A stretch of 64,000 nucleotides of DNA. Source: Adiantum capillus-veneris (taxonomy: Eukaryota > Streptophyta > Polypodiopsida > Polypodiales > Pteridaceae). The stretch lies in assembly GCA_014529385.2 (NCBI GenBank), contig CM043960.1, positions 78,664,332-78,728,331 on the forward strand, written 5' to 3'. The position numbers and the translations under genes were made by a program. This document shows positions 21,233 to 33,724 of the stretch, in pieces; positions within the stretch are counted from its first letter, which is position 1, and each line of letters begins with the position of its first letter. Under the pieces are notes generated by a model. That model was not told the DNA's origin, did not search any database, and worked only from the letters and a program-made list of their open reading frames with translations.

Positions 21233-21237
21233 GATAG
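21233..21237. repeat. Left target-site duplication GATAG of Copia element
   Basis: GATAG precedes TGTTGGGG; the same five bases follow the right end at 26897-26901. Copy 1 of the PLE supplies the uninterrupted alignment across this point. Confidence 0.9.
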
Positions 21238-22509
21238 TGTTGGGGTGTAGGCCAGTAGCAACCGAGTCCGACAAATTTTGAGAGCAATCTTCACAGATCG
21301 AGCAAAATCTACGATCGATACCGATCCGACTCGGTATTGACCGCTCGAGCATTGGCCTTTTACGGCTACTCGGCTAGCCACTTCCGCCCGACGGCGGAAG
21401 GCGACATCGACATCGACACCGCTCATGCGCACCGGCTCGACACTGCTCATTGCGGCGGATCTCCGACATCCAACCCAGACACCGGGTGTTTGTCCCTGAC
21501 GAGCGTGTTCCCGCGATCGACGATCGAGCTTGTGACATGCGTGGGTGAGGTACCTCTATCATAGAGGAGTGACACCCGGCATCGACACCGAGCGCACCAT
21601 TCGCCCTGTACGACACAGTTTACGGATACGACACCTTTGGTGGCTATTCGACTAGCATATTTCTGCCCGGTGGGAAGTCGACACATAGTGACACCGACAC
21701 GCAGGTTACAGGTTATAGGGGGGTTTTTCAGCCCATTCACTCACAGATTCTCCAGGTTACCAGACACAACGCTTTCACAAGCGATTTGGCAATCATTTCG
21801 ACAGCAGATTCTCTGCAGACACATGTATTGACAGATGCATTTTGTTGTGAGCACACCTAGTGCTACTAAGCTCTTTTGAGAGAAGATATCCCCGCAAGGA
21901 TCACTTTCACTGGATGCAGCAGTTCTTGGCGCCTGTTTGAGCACGATTTTACTCATGTACGTTGAGTTGCGGACACTGTCCACTGTACTACGTGTGGAGC
22001 CATCATTTGGCTATTTTGGCAGTTTTTCCTGGCCGTTTTTGAGACTCGGACCGGAAGAGCCCTTTCTGAGATTGTGGCTAGTCCATTTGTGTCTGCATTA
22101 GCCTTTTGGAGGGTCGATAGCGTGAGGTTTTCTTTGAGCTGGGGTGTGCTCAAATGTTGAGACACCTTCGGTGATACAGGTAGCTGGAGTTCCCCTTTAC
22201 GATACCCTCGCCATAGGATATGTATCTGGATGGTTATTTATGCTTTTGATGCCGAGTTGGCACTCACATAGTAGTTGTTTTGTGCAATAGATGCCCAGTC
22301 AGTTGGCACATTTATATGCATTTTGAGTTGAGTTTTGACTCCTCATACAAAGGAGACTCTGCCGGATTTACTTCCCGCGAGTCGTGACTTCCATAGTTGG
22401 CACTTTTGAGTCTATTTCGGTTGAGATTTTACTCCCGATACAAAGGTTACTCTGCCCAAATTTCTACAGTGTCTCGCCATAGTTTGGCACCTCTCAAACC
22501 CTCTTATCA

Positions 22510-23310
22510 GCGATGGCTTCTTCTTCAGAAAAGGAGGAGTATTTCATTCGGAAGTTCAATGGCAGCACTTCACCATGTGGAAAGAGCGCATGAAAGATGT
22601 TTTGATAAATAAAGGCCTCTCAGAACCGTTGAAAGAGCGCGCAGAGGATGATGATTATACACAAGCTCAATGGGAGCTTTTGGATGCAAAAGCCATGGCT
22701 ACGATACGTCTACACCTAGCCGAGTTAGTCTTCTTCACTATCATAGGGAAGAAAACAACCAAGGAACTATGGGATAGCTTATGTGCAGCATGGGAGAGCA
22801 AAAGTGCATCCAACAAAGTGTTTCTCATGAAAAAGCTTATGAAGCTCAACATGAAAGAAGGTAGCACAGTTTCCAGTCATTTAAATGAGTTCAACTCCTT
22901 GTTCCATCAGCTGACATCTTAGGGCTTTAAGGAGTTTGACGATGAACTGAAGTCTATCTTCTTGTTATGCTCTCTACCCAGTTCATGGGATATCTTTTCA
23001 CAGCCATTAGCAATTCAGCTCCAAATGGCAAGTTAGAGTTCAATGCTGTCACAGATGCGTTGCTCGCTGAAGAGATTCATCGTAAATCTCTCGATAATAC
23101 TAATCATGGAGATGCATATATGGCTGGCAGTTCAACAAAGCCAAGAGGACGTGACAGGAAAAAACACAAAAGCAAAAGTAGAGAGCGAAATCCTCGTAGT
23201 CCTAGCAGACACAGGAACCAAAGTAGAGACCGCAATGTCAGAAATGTCGAATGTTACTATTGCCACAAGTAGGGTCATTACAAAAAGGATTGTCGCAGTT
23301 TCCTAAGAGA
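22510..23310 (+). pseudogene. Copia gag region (fossil)
   Basis: Contains the gag core (MWKERMKDVLINKGL, AKAMATIRLHLAE, LWDSLCAAWESKS) and a CCHC-type knuckle at the C-terminal end after an Arg/Ser-rich basic stretch. The frame is not continuous. Confidence 0.75.
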
Positions 23311-23320
23311 TCAGAAAAAC

Positions 23321-23695
23321 ATGCAAAAGGATAATTCTGGCAAAGGCAAAAGTACAGTAAAGATTGAGGAGCTCAATATTGTTGAGTCTCCCATACCTAC
23401 CACTGCAGTAGAGGATGCTCCTCCTCCAATGATGCACATTATGCCCACAGAGATTCATGCCGAGGTGACAACAGATGCCTCAGATGTTCTCATTTTCACT
23501 TCACATCTCACTCCAGATGCTTTGGTTGCACAGGATGAGGGTTATGCACAGAATTGGATCCTTGATTTTGGTGCAAGTTTTCATGTTACACCGCATAAAG
23601 AGTGGTTTTCCTCTTATGCATCCATGCATGGAATAGTCAAGCTTGGTGATTCCTATGAGCTTGACATTATTGGCATTGGTGATGTGAAACTTTAG
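23321..23695 (+). pseudogene. Copia gag/pol junction with protease domain (fossil)
   Basis: It carries the Copia protease region (WILDFGAS...HVTPHKEWF) leading into the pol frame. Confidence 0.7.
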
Positions 23696-24160
23696 ATGCA
23701 TAATGGCACTACTTTTGTGATGCAGAATGTCAGACATGTGCCCAAGCTTACGAAAAGCTTGCTTTCTATAGGGCAATTGGATGATCTTGGCTACACTACA
23801 GTTTTTGGTAATCGTTCTTGGATGATCCGCAAGAACAACCTTATCATGATGAAAGGCAATAATAACGGATCCCTGTACTCTTTGTTTGTTTTGAGTGTCG
23901 ACGAACACTCTATCTATGTTGCCGAGCTGCCGTCTCCTGAGTTGTGGCATAGCCGGCTAGGACATATTAGCCAAAAGGGAATGAAAACACTTCAGCATTT
24001 TGGCTACTTACCTGTGTTAGATTACACGGACTTTCCATTGTGTGAGCATTGTCTATATGGCAAACAGACTAGATTGACATCTTCGCCATTGAATAAGAAA
24101 CTAGGTGAACCTCTAGACTTGATGCACAGTGATTTGTGTGGTCCAATGCCACATAAAACT

Positions 24161-24192
<32 letters not shown>

Positions 24193-26608
24193 GAACTACT
24201 TTCTCACGTTCATAGATGATTCTACCAGAAAGGTGTGGGTGTATCTACTTAAGCATAAGGAAGAAGTTTTTTCGACATTCCAAAAATTCCTCGCCATGGT
24301 TGAGAACCAATCAGGAACAAAGCTCAAAGCTTTTCGCACGGACAATGGTGGAGAATACGTCTCCATAGAGTTGAAGGTTTTATGTAATAGAAAAGGCATT
24401 TGGCGGCAGTTTACTGCTCCATACACACCTGCACAAAATGGGATAGTTGAAAGAATGAATCGTACGATTCAAGAGCGAGTTGTCTCTATGATGTCTATGG
24501 CGAAGCTTACTCCAGAGTTTTGGGGGGAAGCTGTTCTGACAACAGTGCACATCATCAACAAGTCACCTAGTTCTCCTTTGAATTTGAAAATTCCAGAGGA
24601 ATTATGGACTGGCAAAAATCCAAGCTATGAGCATTTACGTGTATTTGGATGTGAGGCATATGCACATGTGCCCAAAGAACTTCGTCAGAAGTTAGATCCC
24701 AGATCACACAAATGCATCTTTATTGGCTATGGTGCAAACGGAGAGATGGGATATTGTCTCTGGCACCCAGAATCAAACAAAGTCATTCGTAGCTCACATG
24801 TAATTTTCAATGAATCAAAAATGCACAAGAAGCCCATCAAAGATGTTGAATACAAACGTGTTCGTTTTGAGGATGTAGCCTCCGAACAACTCAGTTCAGT
24901 AGTGTTGCACCTACTCCTCAAGTGCAAGATAACTCCGGAGAGAGCAGAGTCGAGCAGTCAGGCACTGAGACGCTCTGAGAGAGTATCATGTGCACCCGAG
25001 CGGTTTGAGCCGGGTATACACCACATTTTGGTCACTGACAGTGGAGAGCCAACCTGCTACAAAGAAGCTATACAAATGGAGGATAGCGTTAAGTGGGAGC
25101 AGGCTATGCAATTAGAATACAATTTGATTGTGGCTAATGAAACATGGGATTTGGTTGAATTACCAAAAGGCAAAAATGCTTTACCTTGCAATTGGGTATA
25201 CAAGAAGAAGTATACAGCGGAAGATCCCGAGCCTAGATACAAGGCTCGTCTAGTTGCCAAGGGTTTCAAGCAGCAAAAAGGTGTGGATTTTGATGAGATT
25301 TTCTCTCCAGTAGTCAAGATGACTACACTTCGCACCGTGCTTGGCTTGGTTGCTATCCAGGACATGGAACTTGTCCAAATGGATGTGAACACAGCATTTC
25401 TTCACGGGGATCTATATGAAGATGTCTACATGAAACAACCAGAGGGATTCGTATGTGAAACCCAAAAACCAACGAGGACAGAGTTGGTTTGTAGACTTAA
25501 AAAGGCACTCTATGGCCTCAAGCAAGGTTCAAGGCAATGGTATCAAAAATTCGACAAATTCATGCAGTCTCAGGGTTACATAAGAAGTCAAGAGGATCAC
25601 TGCTTATACACAAAAAGGTTGAACGATGGTTCTTTAATCATATTGATCTTGTATGTAGACGATATGCTTATCGCAAGCAAATCAATTGATGAAATCAATC
25701 AGTTGGAAAAAATGCTAAGCACTCAGTTTTCCATGAAGGATTTGGGAGATTCCAATCACTTTCTTAGTATGCACATCAAGAGAGACAGGCAACGTGGAAT
25801 TCTTGAATTATCTCAAGAAAAGTACATTCACAAAGTCTTGCAACGTTTCAGTATGCAAGGGGGGAAGTCATTGAGTACCCCAATGCAAGCATACTCCAAA
25901 CTTAGCAAGGAAGACTCTCCCAAGACAGTGGCTGAGAAAGAGGAAATGGCGAAAGTACCATATTCTTCAACAGTTGGCAGTTTGATGTACGCTATGGTAG
26001 CCACAAGACCAGACATTGCACATGCAGTGGGAGTGGTTAGTAGGTACATGGAAAACCCTGGCAAGAAGCATTGGGAAGCAGTGAAGAAAATCCTCAGATA
26101 TTTGAAAGGTATAGCTAGCAAGTGTTTACGCTTCGGAAACAATGATGCATCTATTGTAGGTTACACAGATGCGGATTATGCGGGTTGCGTGGATCGTAGA
26201 AGATCCACATCTGGCTATGTGTTCATGTTTGCTGGAACAGCTATCTCTTGGAGATCGTGTCTCCAAGATTGCATGTCTTCATCTACCACTGAGGCAGAAT
26301 ATGTTGCTGCGTCTGACGCCAACAAGGAAGCCATATGGTTGGCTCATTTAGTGGGAGATTTGGGCATTCACGAGGTTCCAATACTACATTGTGATAGTCA
26401 GAGTGCCATTGCTTTGGCAAAGAATCCAGTGTTTCACTCAAAATCGAAACACATAGAGGTCAGATACCATGTCATACGAGATGCATTGGTTGGCAAGCGT
26501 ATCGAGCTTGTCAAGGTTCACACTGACGACAACCCCGCAGATGCTCTCACAAAGAGCCTAGCCTCGGAGCGATTTACACATTGTATAGAACTTATGGGTG
26601 TAGGATGA
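23696..26608 (+). CDS. Copia pol: integrase, reverse transcriptase, RNase H
   Basis: This 970-codon frame has GAG-pre-integrase (LWHSRLGHISQKGM, about residues 82-95) and its Cys pair, then integrase (YFLTFIDDSTRK; FRTDNGGEY; GIVERMN; about 155-330). Reverse transcriptase follows (NWVYKKKY; LVAKGFKQQKGVDF; YVDDML; about 470-720), then RNase H (DADYAGC; STTEAEY; CDSQSAIALAKNPVFH; about 790-945). The IN-before-RT order defines Ty1/Copia. It acts in the reverse transcription and integration complex. It is long and open, so the insertion is not ancient. Confidence 0.9.
24162..24191 (+). repeat. Poly-G tract, 30 bp
   Basis: A 30-base G homopolymer inside the Copia element. Length may be unreliable because such tracts sequence poorly. 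Confidence 0.85.
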
Positions 26609-26691
26609 AGCCTCGACAATGCTTCATCAATTTTGTATAGACTAACTATACTAATGCCACTGTTGGCCACCATGACCTTCAAGTGGGAGGT

Positions 26692-26896
26692 TGTTGGGGT
26701 GTAGGCCAGGTGGCTGTGGGAAACCGCCCCTATTTATACTTTCACCTAAATGAATATAGGGAAGAGAAAGGGAGAGAGTTGACTACTCTCTCATTTTCCT
26801 CTCCACCAGTAAGCCCAAACCTGCTGTGTACTGTGCTTCATCCCCTTCCCCCTTCTCCTACCCTCTCTTGCACACTCTTGCACTACGCACTCAACA
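26692..26896 (+). repeat. 3' LTR of the Copia element
   Basis: It starts TGTTGGGGTGTAGGCCAG after a purine tract and ends ACTCAACA before GATAG, 205 bp. It contains a TATTTATA word. Only its first 18 bp recur at the 5' end of the element. Confidence 0.75.
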
Positions 26897-26901
26897 GATA
26901 G

Positions 26902-27965
26902 TTGGTAACTCATTCGATGTCATCTTAAACCTACTTTTGGCCATTTTTTTGGTATATACAACAAGTATTACCCAATGCTATGAAAATATCCCTTTAGTAG
27001 GTGAACATGGTCTCATAAGTGTATTAAATTGTGTCTATACTTGGCCTTCTCTAATAAAGCAAAAGATGGATTCTCTGGCATCTGCTTTGTTATTAAGACA
27101 GCCAAGCGGGTGAAGGAAGTGAGCAAGACTTCACCACTTCACACGAATAATCAATTAAACGTAATCATTTTGTGTGTTCTGAACCACTGCTTTGTTGTAC
27201 TTGGTAATGACTGCTTTCGACAAACAAGTGGCATCCCTATGGGATTCTCTTGTTCCCCCGCTATGTGTAGGCTTTACTTACTATATTTTGAATATAGATG
27301 GAATATTATTAGGCAAAATTATGAAACAGAAGGGCTCTCTATACTTATAAAGTGTAATCACACTTTAGATTTATGGATGATGTATAAAGTATTAATAATC
27401 CGAACTTTGCACAACAGGTGTTGCATATTTATCCTGCTTGCTTAGCAATTGAACCCACCTTTTTAGAACAAGATACCATCAATGATATTGCCTTCACTAA
27501 ACGTACTAACTATCTGTCCATCAAATCGGTTATTGACACTTGCTTTGTCGGTAACTTTTCTACTTTTTGGAAATGGGATCACCTTAGACTTACAGCTCTG
27601 CTGAGTTTGTATTAAAAAAGAGCAAGAGACTATTCAAAATGGCTCTACATAACTGTTTGGGTATTCTTCACTTAATTATCTACTCCTCCTCTAATGTATT
27701 TTCAGCCCTAGAAGAAACAAGGGTCCTTATTTAGGAAATTTCAAGCTAAAGGCTTCCATAAACGAGTTTTGATTTCCACCATAACAGCGGCTCTGAGTAA
27801 AAATGAATGGCTTGGGGTCAAGTTTGATGTTACATTACTTTGTCTTTTACTGAGGAAGTAGGCCCATATCTAATGGGCCTACTAGACTCATTAGTTATGG
27901 TGCCTGCGTAAGGATGGGCACGTGCGCGGACGCACACATGCGCGCGTGCGCACAGGCATGCACGC
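26902..27965 (+). pseudogene. ORF2 reverse transcriptase remains and 3' end, PLE copy 2
   Basis: It resumes the copy 2 reverse transcriptase after the Copia insertion. Motif A (TQCYENIPL), motif B (TSGIPMGFSCSP...YLLYFEY) and the YPACLAIEPTF block are present; motif C is degenerate. The 3' non-coding end matches copy 1 through the hairpin and GC-rich run into CA at 27966. Confidence 0.75.
27851..27891 (+). other. 3'-terminal hairpin of PLE copy 2
   Basis: Arms AGTAGGCCCAT and ATGGGCCTACT pair perfectly, with an outer TGAG/CTCA pairing; compared with copy 1 the inner stem has changed on both sides and still pairs. Confidence 0.65.
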
Positions 27966-27980
27966 GCACACACACACACA
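27966..27980 (+). repeat. (CA)n junction body 2/C2
   Basis: CA tract after a long GC-rich alternating run, followed by the TTGCTAGGGATAGTG start of C2. Confidence 0.8.
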
Positions 27981-28137
27981 TTGCTAGGGATAGTGTGTTA
28001 ACTTCACTATACTAATACTGGTGCTCCTTGTGTATTGGTACTAGTATTGTTGCTAGTACCAGTGCTACAGGTGTACCAGTGCTACATGTGTACTGGGATT
28101 GGTACTTGTACTTTATTATATTGAATGGATACTAGTC

Positions 28138-28168
<31 letters not shown>

Positions 28169-28496
28169 ACACACACACATTGCTAGGGATAGTGTGTTAA
28201 TTTCTCTATACTGACACCGGTGCTACTAGTACTGGAGCTAGGTCTGATACTCGTGCTATGTGTGGAATGGCAGTGATACTAGTACTATATTACACTAGAT
28301 TGATACTGATACGATATTATATTTAGACTGACACTGGTGCTACATATACACTGGTGTTGATGATACGTGTGTATTGGTACTAAACTATAATGATACTGGT
28401 ATTGTATTGTATTGAACTGATACTACTGCTACTTGTGTGATATATTGGTACTGTTCGTGTACAATATTATACTAGACTGGTACTGGTGCTACTTGT
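27981..28496 (+). repeat. Satellite-like unit C2, left part
   Basis: Two C starts (27981 and 28180) and the TACTGGTGCTAC repeats. Interrupted at 28496/28497 by a 5.9-kb inverted-repeat element; continues at 34369. Confidence 0.7.
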
Positions 28497-28679
28497 CATT
28501 AGGAAAAATATGAACCCTCTAGGGACCCTTTGGGATTAAGGTTAATTAGAGGTCAGCCAATAGGAAGAGGGTGGTGGACACACTCTATACCCTCAAAAAA
28601 GTAGGGGGACAAGGTAGCCTTACACCTTTTAATTGTCTCTTACCTAGTGAGAAGGTAAGGGAAGTGGCTAGGGGAAAGA

Positions 28680-28693
28680 GGGGGGGGGGGGGG
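28680..28693 (+). repeat. Poly-G tract, 14 bp
   Basis: Homopolymer in the left subterminal part of the inverted-repeat element. Confidence 0.8.
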
Positions 28694-29099
28694 ACCACTT
28701 TGACCTCTTTTCCCCCACTTTTTGGCTCGGATTTAAAAATACACTAAAAATTTCAAATTTTCAAAAAATTTCAAATTTCAAGTTTTCCCTCCTTAAAAGG
28801 TCCCCAAACCTATTTCATGGTCAAAAAAGTATTTTTGACCTTCAAAAGTTAAAAACGTGCACTAAAAAATCCAAAAAATTGATTTTTTTTGAAAAACAAA
28901 TCAAAACATCATTTTCACCCTCCAAAGTCTTTCCAAACCTATTCTATAGCTAAAAGGTGTTTTTCTCTCTCTACAAACCTTTTTCCAAGCTCTCCATTGC
29001 TGCAACAACCACATGCACCCCCTATAGTCCATCATTATCTCTCTGCTAGCTTTCTCCCACCTCCATTGTAGCACCAAGCAAGCTCCTCCTCCATCTCTT

Positions 29100-29836
29100 C
29101 CCCTTACCCACCACATAGTTTCACACCAAGTTAGCTCCTCTCCCTTCTCTCATCTCCATTACAACATGAAACAAGATTCTACTCCTTCTACTTTCATTCA
29201 CTCACACTACATGGAAACCTATACTCCCGAAGGTGGCAAAAGTATGAGCTCACATGAGTTGCATACCACAACAATAGGAGGTGTGAATATCGTGTGGGCA
29301 TTGCAAGGGTTCATCTCCAACATAAAGATAGAATGGTAAGAAAACTACCCTTGTAGCTTACATTCAGAGCTTAACATCATCTCCATCTTTAAGTTTATCA
29401 TGCTGGAGAGAATTAACCTCTTTATGGATTTCAGTGTTTAGGCTTCACACCTCATAACACTGGGTGGTGCTATTTTGTTATGACTTTGGTGCGCCATCTA
29501 TAGTTGTGTAGCATGTGATTTGAGTCTCACAATGTAAGTAAGTTGTGTTATCTATGGAGAGTCGTCAAAGATTTTTCTTGTAATTTATTCTTCGTATAAT
29601 TGTCATTAGATAATTGGAATGATATCATTTTGTACTTTATAACTTTGTGCTCACATAATCTTTTGTTTACTTACAGATTCAACTTGTTTTAAGAGGACAT
29701 GAGCAAGAAACCATGTGCAGAGATGGAAATCACTCTATTTTTGTTCCTTGAGGAACCTTTCACTACCATGTTAAAAGATTTTGATAAGAATAGTAGGTGT
29801 TTTTTAGAATCTTGAACCAATAGGGACTCTCTAGGA
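29100..29836. other. Interior of inverted-repeat element, nothing recognised
   Basis: AT-rich sequence without domain-bearing frames. Confidence 0.4.
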
Positions 29837-30652
29837 GCTCTCATAGAAGCCATCCATATAGTACTACTATCTTCCCTAGTGTCATAGACACACAAATACT
29901 CAAGTGTATATGAATCTCTAGATAAGGAAGACAAATACTTGTAAGATAAGCCTAACGACAACAACATTGTCTCCATTTGTAATTATTTTTCATGAGGCTG
30001 GATTCCTCTATAAATGCAATATAAATATGTTTTTTTGTTAAATGGTGTCGCATTGAGTGAGAGTATTTAATTTAGATTACTGAAGTTTCATACAGATCTG
30101 AGAAATATTGTTTACTTTTATGGATATTTTGATTTGCCTATACGATGATTCAAGTCGCAAGTCTTAATCACTCCACCTTGAAGAAATTCAAGCAATATTT
30201 TGATTTCAGTTTAATCATTAATGTTATTCTTATTAAAGTGGATCGCTCTCATAGAAGCCATCCATATAGTACTACTATCTTCCCTAGTGTCATAGACACA
30301 CAAATACTCAAGTGTATATGAATCTCTAGATAAGGAAGACAAATACTTGTAAGATAAGCCTAACGACAACAACATTGTCTCCATTTGTAATTATTTTTCA
30401 TGAGGCTGGATTCCTCTATAAATGCAATATAAATATGTTTTTTTGTTAAATGGTGTCGCATTGAGTGAGAGTATTTAATTTAGATTACTGAAGTTTCATA
30501 CAGATCTGAGAAATATTGTTTACTTTTATGGATATTTTGATTTGCCTGTACGATGATTCAAGTCGCAAGTCTTAATCACTCCACCTTGAAGAAATTCAAG
30601 CAATATTTTGATTTCAGTTTAATCATTAATGGTTGTTCTTATTAAAGTGGAT
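29837..30652 (+). repeat. Recent 408-bp tandem duplication
   Basis: Units 29837-30244 and 30245-30652 (from CTCTCATAGAAGCCATCC to CTTATTAAAGTGGAT) are nearly identical, with only two or three differences near the end. The duplication is therefore young. Confidence 0.9.
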
Positions 30653-31107
30653 CATAAACTTTGTCAAGATGTCCTCATTTGGGGATGTTGAATATATATC
30701 ATTAGCAATGTTTCACAAGAACACTAGGTGGACACAAGGAAGTAAAAATTGGCTCCTTGTTTGGTCGATTTCTAGTGTTTAATGTTTAGTGCACAGGATT
30801 TGTGAGGCCGTTGACATGGGGAGTTCACTAAAGTATATGTAACATAGCACATGTGTTCAACAGAAGGGATTTTATATTCTTGTAAAGTTGCAGAAACATG
30901 TGTAGATAAGGCCTATAAGGGGTACTTTTAATCCATTCTAGTGAACGCACGTGATATAGGAAAATTTTACATAGTGAATGCTCCGGACCTTTGAACACAA
31001 AGAAAGGGGGGGGAGCTTTAATTACATCTGAGTGAAAAGAAGTGGAATTTGTACTGTCATGTTGCATAAAGATTTGCTTTCACTTAATCTAAAAAAAAAT
31101 TGGTATC

Positions 31108-31920
31108 CTGGGGTGCAGACAAGGCCATATAATGCAAAAAAAGGGGTGGCCACAAGCGCGCGTAGTGAGCCATCCAAAACTGCTGGATGGGCCATATGTG
31201 GGCCCTTGTGGCCACCCTTTTTTTTGCATAATTAGGCTATTGCTGCACTCCAGAACCCTAGAAAAGATGAGATGAACCTAAAATTGAACTTTTCAAGCAC
31301 ATTATGCCTTCCTTCAACTCAACTTACTAGTTCCCTGCACCAAAAGGGAAAATCACATTGGACAGTATAAAAATCTAGTCTCATGCTGCATAAACATCTG
31401 GTTTCATCAAATATTAACATTCTTGCTATTATAAGGGGCAGACAAGGCCATATAATGCAAAAAAAGGGTGGCCACAAGGGCGCGCAGGTGAGCCATCCAA
31501 AACTGTTGGATGGGCCATCTGCGCGCCCTTGTGGCCACCCTTTTTTTGCATAATGAGGCTATTGTTGCACTCTAGGACCTTGGAAAAGGTGAGATGAATG
31601 TAAAATTTAACTTTTCAAGCACATTATGCCTTCCTTCAACTCAACTTACTAGTTCCCTGCACCAAAAGGCCAAATCACATTGGACAATATAAAAATCTAG
31701 TCTCATGCTACATAAACATCTGGTTTCATCAGCTATTAACATTTTTGCTATCCTAAGGGGCAAACAAAGCTAGAAAATGCAAAAAAAAGGGTGGCCACAA
31801 GGGCGCGCAGATGAGCCATCCAAAACTGCTGGATGGGCCATCTGCACGCCCTTGTGGCCACCCTTTTTTTTGCATTTTCTAGCTTTGTTTGCCCCTTAGG
31901 ATGGCAAAAATGTTAATATT
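31108..31920 (+). repeat. Tandem array of three hairpin units, about 325-bp period
   Basis: Each unit holds an inverted repeat built on AAAAAGGGTGGCCACAAG...CTTGTGGCCACCCTTTTT with an inner GCCATCC/GGATGGG stem around AAAACTG(C/T)T. Units are at about 31108-31255, 31435-31575 and 31734-31918. Spacer sequence (GAACTTTTCAAGCACATTATG...) repeats between units 1-2 and 2-3. It is non-coding. Confidence 0.85.
31734..31918. repeat. Near-perfect 185-bp inverted repeat
   Basis: Arms of about 88 bp run from TATTAACATTTTTGCTATCC to its complement at 31899-31918 with only a few mismatches and a loop of under 12 bases. A transcript would fold into a long double-stranded hairpin, a plausible small-RNA source or MITE-like foldback. 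Confidence 0.85.
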
Positions 31921-33720
31921 TGATTTAAATTTAACTCTTCATGGCCAAAACCACTTAACTTAAAACACATGGATAAACCGAAAAGCCAAATCACTATGGA
32001 GACAGTAGACACAACTCTTAATCATTTTGTCATTGCAAAGTCATCTGAAATGATGTGAGCCTCTACAACTTCTTGAATAGCCTCCAACACTATTGCTTGC
32101 ATTTTATAATGATTTCCATAGCTTTGAAGCACCTCCTTCACCGTGTGAGCATATTTTTGATGCATGGCCATGATTCAAGTGTTAGGTTTTTTTTAAATAA
32201 TTTTTTTAATTTTTGAACTTTTCGGTTGTTTTCAACAGCTTCTAGATTTCAATCGGCTCCGAATCTGTCTGGGCTTGTCTCACATGAATTTGTTCATCTC
32301 ATCGCGTTCTTCGACCATCATGTGATGAGAAAAAATCATATCTTGCTCGCATTCTCCAAAAATCAATGTGCAAGTTGACAATTTATTTAAAAATGATGTA
32401 AAACATACATTTTTTTACTTTTTTCTTAATCTACGGGCTCCAACGAGCATTAAAACCATGGAATCTGAAAATACTCAAAGAACCATTGTTTTTTATTGTG
32501 TTAAGGACTGTATTTCCTACATACAAAACTTTCCCAAAATCTCGCCCTAACACCTTCAAAAGTGGCTTCCAAGGAGTGTACTCGGTCAAAATTTGAAACT
32601 GAAGAAAAACAATCAGAATGAACTCCTAGATTGTGTATAAACTTTAGAATAACCAAAATTTCCTTCAAAAAAAAGTTATGCTAAAAATTTGAAAATAGCC
32701 CCCCATTGGACTCCGCACAACGATGGAAGTCAAAGGGTTCAAGGAGAGGTATGGTGTCACAAGTGCATGGTGGGAATCTCATCGAGGTTTATTCCGTCAA
32801 GATCTCTTGTACTTTATCATGTCTTCTCATGTACAATCTTACAAAAAAAAATGATACTTTAAATGACTACAAATCTTATTTAACTTATCAAACAATCTAA
32901 AATATGGTAGACCAAGAGTGCTCTTACACATCAACAAACAAAAAAGTCCAAACTTCTTCGCATTAACTTTGATAAACATACATTCGTGAACAACTTCCAA
33001 GGGGTAGTGCAGTCATAGTTCTTACATCCATTCCATGACATGGTATGCTCATGGGGTGACCTATCATATAAAAATATCTCTGGTGGGGGTGCCCTCATGT
33101 TAGGAAAGGGTGTGCTGCTGATGAAAAGTTGTTGTATTGTCCTACTAGGGATCTCTTCATGTTAGCATAGTGATTTTTGGTGTAGTGGGAGCCATTGCTT
33201 GAGGAGAGCTTTGTGCCACCGTAAAAGCTTCATGTTATGCTAGTTCCTTGAGCCATTCTTGCATTAGGATGAGATTACCCACCTCTAATAAGGATGGATT
33301 TGAAGCACCTACCTGCAAGATATAACAAAGAAGGCTGTTTTAGAGGAAAAGTGGTGACACTTGACCTCTCTAACCTGCACCCACTGTTTCTTGTAATGCC
33401 ACTGTTTTGAGCTGAAGAGCTTGACATTCGTGCATCCACGAATGCAAAGAAGCACCTGCACCCATACACAACCAATTGCAATAGCCTAACAAGCCTAATT
33501 CTCCCCTCCCAAGATATTGAAGAACCATACACATTCGTTTCACCGACAGTATGACGATCTTGGGATGACCTCTGCTCACCCTCACGTGCGGCCTTCGGTG
33601 CAAACACCGCGGACAAGCAATATGTACACTTTTGTTGTGCGGAGTACATGGTGGTGGAGGGATACGATTTGTGATGTCCGTGAGCACCATGGCAGTTGTT
33701 GCGTGAGGAAGCAAAGAATG
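31921..33720. other. Interior of inverted-repeat element, nothing recognised
   Basis: No supported gene. Frames near 33275-33840 overlap purine-rich repeat and lack domain motifs. Confidence 0.4.
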
Positions 33721-33724
33721 AAAA

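Larger units (their letters stand above)
18651..21237 (+). mobile_element. Penelope-like body, copy 2, left part
   Basis: It is homologous to copy 1 from the leader through ORF1 into the reverse transcriptase and is interrupted by a Copia element. The sequence resumes at 26902. Copy 2 has several interruptions of its frames and is a fossil relative to copy 1. Confidence 0.75.
21238..26896 (+). mobile_element. Ty1/Copia LTR retrotransposon inserted in PLE copy 2
   Basis: The element is 5.66 kb, TG...CA bounded, with a GATAG duplication. Parts in order: a GC- and CpG-rich 5' region (to about 22500), gag with a UBN2-like domain and CCHC knuckle (about 22510-23300), protease, integrase, reverse transcriptase and RNase H, a purine tract (AAGTGGGAGG) and a 205-bp 3' LTR. 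It looks mostly whole, with about two or three breaks, all outside the long pol frame. The two ends match only over the first 18 bp, so LTR divergence cannot date it; it is younger than PLE copy 2. Confidence 0.9.
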
